64,000 bases of DNA. It comes from Roseobacter sinensis (GTDB lineage: Bacteria > Pseudomonadota > Alphaproteobacteria > Rhodobacterales > Rhodobacteraceae). How positions within the stretch are numbered: the first letter of the stretch is position 1; every line of letters starts with the position of its first letter. The stretch is from assembly GCF_025755255.1 (NCBI RefSeq), contig NZ_JALIEB010000007.1, positions 1 through 64,000 on the forward strand, given 5' to 3'. Shown here piece by piece: positions 57,951 to 64,000 of this stretch. Under the pieces are notes generated by a model. That model had not been told where the DNA came from, searched no databases, and was given only the letters and a program-made list of their open reading frames with translations. Position numbers and translations under genes: made by a program.

Positions 57951-60269
57951 ATGCAAGACTTACTCCCCTTGCGCAGTTTCTCAAACATCGGACATATGGC
58001 TCATGGTCGCTATTTTGCCGGCTTCCCGCAGAGGACAACTGTCTCCCATCGGATCGACCCGCGTGGCAGCCTGTTGGTCAAGGCCGTCAAAGGCGATCTC
58101 ATCCGGATCAGCCTTGAAGGGCCCGGGGCGGAGATCGCTATCCTGGCCTTTGATCCCAGCGGTGCGCGCCGCGAGGCCGATCTGGGGATCTCACCGCCCA
58201 AGGCCCTCTCGGCCGGCGATTTCGCTGCTGCTCCGTTGACCGGATGGCTCGGTGCGCATGGCGTGACGGGCGAGCTGAGCCTTGAGGCCAGTGCGGTCTC
58301 CTATCAGGCCGATGGGGTCGTGCTGCGGGTGCCTTCTGCACTGACGCTCTGGATCGTCAACCCCGCGGCCCCGGTCGATCTTGTCAACGGGACGGGGCGC
58401 GGTGTTGCACGCGTCGAGCACACGAAGCAGGCAGGCCAACTCGATCTGCCGGAGCCTCTGGGTGATGTGCGTGATGAATTCACTGTCGCGCGGGGCACGG
58501 CGCAGGCCTATCAGCTGCAGCGGGGCGAAGTGCTTCAGATCATCGATGTCGAGGGGCAGCAGTGTTCGGATTTCCAGGCGTTTGGACTGGCAGCCCTGGA
58601 CCGCGCGCAGGAGCGGATGATCGACGGCACCGCGACGCGCAGCATGGTGCGTCGCTCCTTTCCGGGGCCGGGGCTCTTCGACAAGTTCTTCGATGCGGAG
58701 ATGACACCGATGCTGCGGGTTCTCCGAGACACCTGCGGGCGCCACGATACCTTTGGTCTGGCCTGCACCGCGCGCGGATATGAAGAGCGTGGTTTTCCGG
58801 GGCATGTGAATTGCTCGGACAATATCTCTCGCGCGGTTGCGCCATTTGGCGTTGCACCCCGTACGGCGTGGCCGGCGATCAATTTCTTCTGGAACACTTG
58901 GATCGACGCGCATCATCACCTGCAGACCGAAGAGAGCTACTCGCGGCCCGGAGACTATGTGGCGATGGAGGCGCTCGACGATCTGACCTGTGTGAGCACC
59001 GCCTGCCCGGACGACATCGACCCCATCAACGGGTGGAACCCCACCGATGTTCACGTCCGCATCTATCGGCCCGAGACGCGGATCACGCGGTCGGTCGCTT
59101 ATCGCAGCAAAGAGGATGCGCCCATGCAGATCAGTCAGGAATCTGCCTTTCACGAGCGGCTCGCGCCTCTCACCGACCATTTTGCCCCGGCGCGCGATTT
59201 GTGGTTGCCGGTCTCGTTCCCGTCTCACGGAACGCTGGGCGAGTACTGGGCCTGCCGGGAGGCGGCCACCCTTCAGGACATGAGCGGGTTGCGCAAGTAT
59301 GACGTGATGGGCCCGGATGCCGAGCGGCTGTTGCAGCGCGCATTGACCCGCGACATCGCGCGCCTTGCGGTTTGGCGGGGCAGCTATGCGGTCATGTGCG
59401 ATGACACCGGGCAGGTGATCGACGACGGGACGCTGTTCCGTCTGGCGCCGCATCTCTTTCGCTGGTGCTGCGGGTCCGAGGAAAGCGGCCGGGCGCTGAC
59501 CGCACTTGCCGAGCGCGAAGGGCTTCAGGTGCGCATTCACGACTTGGGCGGTGCGCTGCCCAACCTTGCGCTGCAGGGCCCGAAATCGCGCGAGATCCTG
59601 AGGAAGCTCGTCTTTACGCAACCGCACGTCCCCAACCTCGACCAGCTGAACTGGTTCGGTGCCACCGTCGCGCGGGTCGCCCACCGGGAAGGGGCACCGT
59701 TCTTCCTGACGCGCAGCGGCTACACGGGCGAGCTTGGATACGAGCTTTTCTGTTCGAAGGAAGATGCCGTCGAGCTGTGGGATTCCGTGATGGAGGCAGG
59801 CGCGGAGTTCGGGCTGAAGCCCATGGGATCTGCGGCGCTGAACATCATTCGGATCGAGGCAGGGCTGGCCGCGGCCGGAGCGGAGTTCACCGCAGGTGTC
59901 GATGCCTTCGAGGCGGGGCTCGGCTTTGCCGTCAATCTCAAGAAGAGCGACTTCGTGGGCAAGCCCGCGCTGGAGCGCAACGCGACCGCCCAGCGGCATC
60001 AGCTGAAAGGGTTGCTGTTTGATTGTACCGACGTGCCGCCGCATGGCGCGCCGGTGTTCTGTACCGAGCGTCAGATCGGCACGGTCACATCCGCCACCCA
60101 TTCACCGATGCTGGAGCGGTCGATCGCGATGGCGCGGCTCAATATCGAACACGCAGGCAACGGAACGGCAGTGCAGGTCGGGCAGATGGATGGTCGCATG
60201 AAGCGTCTGTCGGCAACGGTTACGGACATCCCCTTCGTCGACCCCAAAAGAGAAAGGGCGCGGGCGTGA
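57951..60269 (+). CDS. DUF1989-GcvT fusion protein (aminomethyltransferase-type demethylase candidate)
   Basis: 772 residues. A beta-rich N-terminal region (about 20-165) and a DUF1989/urea-carboxylase-associated domain (about 175-375; IIDVEGQQCSDFQAF, GHVNCSDNISRA, VSTACPDDIDPING) are fused to a complete GcvT/aminomethyltransferase domain (about 395-765; RKYDVMGPDAERLLQ, LALQGPKSREIL, SGYTGELGYELF). GcvT folds move one-carbon groups from methylated amines to tetrahydrofolate. DUF1989 has no settled function. Starts at ATG 57915 (inside the operator) and ATG 57996 are possible; I chose 57951. Its stop overlaps the start of proV (GTGA), so it is made with a betaine-type transporter and may demethylate the imported compound. 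Confidence 0.82.
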   Translation: MQDLLPLRSFSNIGHMAHGRYFAGFPQRTTVSHRIDPRGSLLVKAVKGDLIRISLEGPGAEIAILAFDPSGARREADLGISPPKALSAGDFAAAPLTGWLGAHGVTGELSLEASAVSYQADGVVLRVPSALTLWIVNPAAPVDLVNGTGRGVARVEHTKQAGQLDLPEPLGDVRDEFTVARGTAQAYQLQRGEVLQIIDVEGQQCSDFQAFGLAALDRAQERMIDGTATRSMVRRSFPGPGLFDKFFDAEMTPMLRVLRDTCGRHDTFGLACTARGYEERGFPGHVNCSDNISRAVAPFGVAPRTAWPAINFFWNTWIDAHHHLQTEESYSRPGDYVAMEALDDLTCVSTACPDDIDPINGWNPTDVHVRIYRPETRITRSVAYRSKEDAPMQISQESAFHERLAPLTDHFAPARDLWLPVSFPSHGTLGEYWACREAATLQDMSGLRKYDVMGPDAERLLQRALTRDIARLAVWRGSYAVMCDDTGQVIDDGTLFRLAPHLFRWCCGSEESGRALTALAEREGLQVRIHDLGGALPNLALQGPKSREILRKLVFTQPHVPNLDQLNWFGATVARVAHREGAPFFLTRSGYTGELGYELFCSKEDAVELWDSVMEAGAEFGLKPMGSAALNIIRIEAGLAAAGAEFTAGVDAFEAGLGFAVNLKKSDFVGKPALERNATAQRHQLKGLLFDCTDVPPHGAPVFCTERQIGTVTSATHSPMLERSIAMARLNIEHAGNGTAVQVGQMDGRMKRLSATVTDIPFVDPKRERARA

Positions 60270-61315
60270 GTGTCGTCGAACTGGAGAACGTCTGGAAGGT
60301 CTTTGGCAGCCGGGCATCGGAAGCCATGGCGGCAATCAGGGCCGAAGGGCTTGGCAAGGCGGAAGTGCTGGAGCGTTTCGAGGCCGTGGTGGGCGTGAAA
60401 GATGCCTCCTTCTCGGTCGAGGAGGGCGAGATTTTCTGTCTCATGGGCCTGTCGGGTTCCGGCAAATCGACGCTTGTGCGCCACATCAACCGGCTGATCG
60501 AGCCAACCTCCGGCACCATCCGGATCATGGGCGAAGACATCGGTGCGATGAAGTCGGAGCAGCTTCGGGCGACCCGGGCCGACAAGATCGGCATGGTCTT
60601 CCAGAACATGGCGCTGCTGCCGCACCGGTCCGTGCGCGACAACATCGGCTTCGCGCTCGAACTGCGGGGGATCGACGGCTACAGCCGGGCGCAGGCCGCG
60701 GACCGCGCGCTCGAGACGGTGTCGCTGCATGGCTATGGCGACCGACTGCCATCGGAGTTGTCAGGCGGCATGCAGCAACGCGTCGGCCTCGCGCGGGCTC
60801 TGGCGGCGGATCCGGAAATCCTGCTGATGGACGAGCCCTTTTCCGCGCTCGATCCGCTGATCCGGCGCAACCTTCAGGATGAGTTCCTGGGCCTCAGCCA
60901 GAACCTGAAGAAGACCACTGTCTTCATCACTCACGATCTCGATGAAGCAATCCGCATGGGAGACAGGATCGGGATCATGAAAGACGGCGAGATCGTGCAG
61001 ATCGGCACGGCAGAGGACATCGTGACCGCGCCCGCCGATGACTATGTGGCCGACTTCGTCGCGGGGATCTCGCGGCTCAAACTGGTGTCGGCCTCCAAGA
61101 TCATGGTCAACCCCGACGCCCATGCCGCGGCGCACGGGCCCATTGATCCGGCAAAGAGCTACCCCGTGGCCAGCCCCGAGGATGATCTGGATTCGCTCGT
61201 GGGCCTCAGCACCGGTGCGGATCTTCCGGTTCTGATCAAACATGACGACTCGATTGTGGGGATCGTGACGAAAGACACCCTTCTCAAAGGGTTGCAAGGA
61301 GGGGCAGAGGCATGA
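60266..61315 (+). CDS. proV: Glycine betaine/proline-type ABC transporter ATP-binding protein (ProV-like)
   Basis: 349 residues. ProV-specific N-terminal extension (VWKVFGSRASEAMAAIRAEG), Walker A GLSGSGKST, signature LSGGMQQRVGLARAL, Walker B ILLMDEPFSALD and H-loop ITHDLDEA. The C-terminus is a shortened regulatory region (VLIKHDDSIVGIVTKDTLL) rather than two full CBS domains. The GTG start overlaps the previous stop by 4 bp and has AAAGG 8 bp upstream; the longer frame lies inside the fusion gene. It energises import of a quaternary onium compound. Confidence 0.9.
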   Translation: MSVVELENVWKVFGSRASEAMAAIRAEGLGKAEVLERFEAVVGVKDASFSVEEGEIFCLMGLSGSGKSTLVRHINRLIEPTSGTIRIMGEDIGAMKSEQLRATRADKIGMVFQNMALLPHRSVRDNIGFALELRGIDGYSRAQAADRALETVSLHGYGDRLPSELSGGMQQRVGLARALAADPEILLMDEPFSALDPLIRRNLQDEFLGLSQNLKKTTVFITHDLDEAIRMGDRIGIMKDGEIVQIGTAEDIVTAPADDYVADFVAGISRLKLVSASKIMVNPDAHAAAHGPIDPAKSYPVASPEDDLDSLVGLSTGADLPVLIKHDDSIVGIVTKDTLLKGLQGGAEA

Positions 61316-63138
61316 GCGGAGCTGTCATAGGCGGCGGTGCGGAGCAACGCGAGATTGATGATCGGGACGTCTCTGTCGGCACCTTCTTGCAGGAGAAGGT
61401 GCCCTACTACGCGCCGGTCTTCGAGAAGGTGCAACGTGCGACCCTGCCACGCTGGCACCTGAACATCTGGGCGCTGCTTGTGCCCTGGCTGTGGTCGGCG
61501 TACCGCGGTGTCTGGGTTCTGTTCTGGATCGCGCTGGCGATTGACGTGACCGCAATCGTCTGCCTGATGCAGGTGGTGAAGTTCAGCCCGCTCCTGGCCG
61601 AGGCGCAACTTAACCCGGAGGCCAACGCCACGCTGATCGCGCGCTATTCGCATTGGATCAACATCTACAGCTGGATCGGCGTGCTGCTGCTGATCGGTGG
61701 GCGGCTGTGGATGGCGAGTTCGGCCAACCGCCTCTATTACGCCCAATACGCCCGATGGCGGATCAACAGTGCGGTGCCGAGCGGCGTCAGCATGCAGCGG
61801 CTGGTGCTGGGCGTCATGGTCATCCTGATCGTCGCACCGCTCACCACCTATCGCGCCACCCAGCTGCGGCTGGATGAGCGAGCCTGCTTCAATCACATCC
61901 GCGCCGCGGAAGGCGTGGAGGCGCTTCTCGCCCGCTATGATGCCAGCGATGTGACGGATCTGATGTCCATCCTCTCGGGCGAGATCACGCAGCGGGAAAC
62001 CCGCATGGAGGCGCTGAACGCGATCGAGACGCTGAGTGATGAACAAAAATCGGAGCGGGCCGCGCTGCGTAAAGAAGCGCGCGATCTGGGCCGGGATCTT
62101 GAGCTGACCGAGGATTTCACCAACATCACCGCGCGGGACAAGTTCGACTGCTATTTCATCGACGACTTCCCGACGCTCGCCCGGCTGGAGCCGCCAGAGG
62201 ACATCACCTATCGTCGCGTGCCGGACGAAGAGGCGATTGCCGCGGGCCGGGAGGGGGCGACCAAGGTGATCGAGCAGATCAAGGACCCGGTCGAGGGCCG
62301 CAAGGTCACCATCTTCACCTATTCGGCCGAAAGCATCGACATCTCCATCAACTACCTCCGCGCCCAGTTTGCGGGCGGCTTTGATGCAATGACCAATGTG
62401 CTGCGGCAGTCGCTCATTCGGGTCGAGGTGGCCTTCATGCAGACCCCCTGGCTGGTGGTCGCGTTTCTCTTCATCGCGCTCAGTTGGGCCTTCGCGGGGC
62501 TCGGTACGACCATTTTCGTAGCGAGTTCCTTGGGTTTCCTTGCGCTCTTCGAGCTCTGGCAGATTGCGATGCAGACCATGGCGCTGGTGGTTGTCTCGAC
62601 GGCTGTCTGCGTACTCGTCGGGCTGCCCATCGGTATATGGATGGCCAAGAACAAGTGGTTCCGATGGATCACCGAGCCGATCCTCGATGTGATGCAGACC
62701 ATCCCCTCGCTCAGCTATCTGGTGCCTGCCGTGGCTTTCTTTGGCATCTCGCAGCCACCCGCGGTACTTGCCACCGTGATCTTCGCGATGCCGCCGATGA
62801 TCAAGCTGACCGCACTTGGCATTCTGCAGGTGCCCGAAAGCACCAAGGAGGCGGCGCTGGCCTTCGGGGCCTCCGAAAAGCAGCTCTTGCGCAAGGTCGA
62901 GCTGCCCATGGCGATCCCCTCGATCATGGCGGGGTTGAACCAGACGATCATGCTGGCCCTCTCGATGGCCACCATCTCGGCGTTCATCGGCGCTGAAGGG
63001 CTCGGCGCCATCGTGACCTCTGCCCTCGGCGACGCGCAGGCGGGCAAGGGGCTTTTGGCGGGCATCGCCATCGCGCTCGTTGCGATGATGATCGACCGCA
63101 TCCTCAAAGGGATCCGGAACTCGTTCAGCCGGATCTGA
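61312..63138 (+). CDS. proW: Glycine betaine-type ABC transporter permease with large N-terminal extension (ProW-like)
   Basis: 608 residues, about twice a minimal permease. Residues 1-190 hold several helices including the WHLNIWALLVPWLWSAYRGVW segment. Residues 200-330 are hydrophilic, with a probable coiled coil (AIETLSDEQKSERAALRKEA). The BPD_transp_1 domain occupies about 385-600, with the coupling loop EAALAFGASEKQLLRKVELP and the VMQTIPSLSYLVPAVAFFG segment. It overlaps proV by 4 bp. The extension may be a periplasmic or regulatory domain; I do not recognise it. Confidence 0.88.
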   Translation: MSGAVIGGGAEQREIDDRDVSVGTFLQEKVPYYAPVFEKVQRATLPRWHLNIWALLVPWLWSAYRGVWVLFWIALAIDVTAIVCLMQVVKFSPLLAEAQLNPEANATLIARYSHWINIYSWIGVLLLIGGRLWMASSANRLYYAQYARWRINSAVPSGVSMQRLVLGVMVILIVAPLTTYRATQLRLDERACFNHIRAAEGVEALLARYDASDVTDLMSILSGEITQRETRMEALNAIETLSDEQKSERAALRKEARDLGRDLELTEDFTNITARDKFDCYFIDDFPTLARLEPPEDITYRRVPDEEAIAAGREGATKVIEQIKDPVEGRKVTIFTYSAESIDISINYLRAQFAGGFDAMTNVLRQSLIRVEVAFMQTPWLVVAFLFIALSWAFAGLGTTIFVASSLGFLALFELWQIAMQTMALVVVSTAVCVLVGLPIGIWMAKNKWFRWITEPILDVMQTIPSLSYLVPAVAFFGISQPPAVLATVIFAMPPMIKLTALGILQVPESTKEAALAFGASEKQLLRKVELPMAIPSIMAGLNQTIMLALSMATISAFIGAEGLGAIVTSALGDAQAGKGLLAGIAIALVAMMIDRILKGIRNSFSRI

Positions 63139-63178
63139 CACCAACACCTCGAACACGTTCATAACAGGGAGACACAAC

Positions 63179-64000
63179 ATGAAACTTTGGACATCCACCG
63201 CCATCGCCGCCGCGCTGGCCTTCAGCGCCGCACCCGGTATCGCGCAGGAAAAGATCACACTCTCGGACCTCAGCTGGAACGGGGCGCAGGCCATCGGCCA
63301 TGTGCTGAGCGCCATCATCGAAGGGGAAATGGGCGGCGAGGCCGAGATCGTCTCTGGTATGAACCAGGCCGCCGTGATCATGGCCGGCATGGACAAGGGC
63401 GACGGCTCGATCGACGTCTACACCGACCTCTGGATGCCCAACCAGCAGGCGCTTTGGGACGAATACATCGACGGGAACCAGACGGTTCTGACCAACAAGC
63501 CCTACAAGGGCACGTCCAACATCTATGTGCCGAGCTACATGGCCGACAAGGTTTCCTCCATCGAGGACCTCAACAACCCCGAGATTGCCGCGATGTTCGA
63601 CACCGACGGCAATGGCAAGGGGGAATACTGGGCCGGGGACGTGACCTGGGCCTCGACCAAGCGCTGGCAGATCAAGTTCAAATCCTACGGTCTCGACGGG
63701 CTTTGGGAGCCGAACATCGTCTCTGCCGATACGTTCAAGGCTGGTCTTGAGGCCGCCTATACCGCGGGCAAACCGCAGCTCTTCTACTACTGGACGCCCG
63801 AGGCGATCCACGTGAAGTACGATCTGACCGCTCTCGAAGAGCCGGAGCGTTTTGATGGCTGCGAGGATGTCGATCTTGATGCGGAAGACTGGCTCGAAGT
63901 GTCCAGCTTTGAATGCGTGATCGCGGCCAACGACATCTTCGTCGCCTACTCCAAGTCGCTGGAAGAGCGGAACCCGGCCGTTGCCAAGATGCTGTCGAAC
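63179..64000 (+). CDS. proX: Glycine betaine-type substrate-binding protein, ProX-like (cut by window end)
   Basis: 274 codons are present; the gene runs off the right edge. Sec signal peptide (about 1-22, ending GIAQ), then the OpuAC/ProX-type binding fold: ITLSDLSWNGAQAIGHVLSAI, IDVYTDLWMPNQQALW and KPQLFYYWTPEAIH. The Trp and Tyr residues are of the kind that make aromatic cages for quaternary amines in this family. AGGGAG lies 9 bp before the ATG. It follows proW by 40 bp and completes the importer fed into the DUF1989-GcvT enzyme. Betaine, choline-like or sulfonium substrates are all possible. Confidence 0.9.
   Translation, partial: MKLWTSTAIAAALAFSAAPGIAQEKITLSDLSWNGAQAIGHVLSAIIEGEMGGEAEIVSGMNQAAVIMAGMDKGDGSIDVYTDLWMPNQQALWDEYIDGNQTVLTNKPYKGTSNIYVPSYMADKVSSIEDLNNPEIAAMFDTDGNGKGEYWAGDVTWASTKRWQIKFKSYGLDGLWEPNIVSADTFKAGLEAAYTAGKPQLFYYWTPEAIHVKYDLTALEEPERFDGCEDVDLDAEDWLEVSSFECVIAANDIFVAYSKSLEERNPAVAKMLSN

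Noticed and set aside
1-64000. CRISPR arrays, tRNA/rRNA genes, insertion sequences, integrase or phage genes
   Set aside because: No regularly spaced repeats, cloverleaf-like stretches with a CCA end, transposase motifs or terminal inverted repeats were recognised by reading. A tRNA covariance scan was not possible here.

Overview
The window looks like a chromosomal segment of an alphaproteobacterium of the Rhodobacteraceae (Roseobacter group). The sequence is GC-rich by eye with tightly packed operons, and the gene families are typical of that group: an FrcBCA-type sugar transporter beside an iol cluster, NasS/NasT control of assimilatory nitrate genes, a UdgX/radical-SAM pair, TAXI-TRAP and ProVWX transporters, and a VPLPA-CTERM protein. 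I saw no tRNA, rRNA, CRISPR array, insertion sequence or phage gene. Long open frames opposite the genes are shadows of GC-rich codon usage and are left out.

Layout. 1-10.1 kb: the 5' end of acetyl-CoA synthetase, a secreted calcineurin-like phosphoesterase with a possible PHO box, a bactofilin, a membrane class III nucleotide cyclase, a short LysR protein divergent from a RidA/ATC-hydrolase-like pair, and a three-gene signalling unit (periplasmic binding protein, hybrid kinase, response regulator). 10.1-19.2 kb: a small ribbon-helix-helix-like protein, a 1760-residue secreted nucleotidase/nuclease with RTX-like repeats, a VPLPA-CTERM surface protein and a nine-helix membrane protein with a lipase-type motif. 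19.2-33 kb: an inositol island made of a sugar ABC transporter, a LacI regulator, two Gfo/Idh/MocA dehydrogenases, an inosose-type TIM-barrel enzyme and iolD-C-B-J-G. The same LacI-type palindrome, TTGCAACCGGTTGCAA, lies before the transporter and again before the iol genes, which ties them into one regulon.

33-35.7 kb: a DUF4130-UdgX uracil-DNA glycosylase and its radical SAM partner. 35.9-50.1 kb: a complete assimilatory nitrate module with nasT, nasS, an ABC nitrate transporter, nitrite reductase (nirBD), nitrate reductase, a TrpD-like protein and siroheme synthase. The leader before nrtA carries an NtrC-like site, two stem-loops with AnnGnn hexaloops, and an intrinsic terminator that overlaps the second stem-loop. 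This is the architecture expected for NasT (ANTAR) antitermination, relieved when nitrate binds NasS.

50.2-64 kb: an ETHE1-like metallo-hydrolase, then two catabolic cassettes for small nitrogenous compounds. The first has a LysR regulator, a TAXI-TRAP transporter and a DadA-like FAD oxidase. The second has a LacI regulator facing a DUF1989-GcvT fusion enzyme and a ProVWX-type betaine transporter cut by the window end. A near-perfect double operator lies between that regulator and the fusion gene. The fusion plus onium-type transporter is the least described unit in the window and may be a demethylation pathway.
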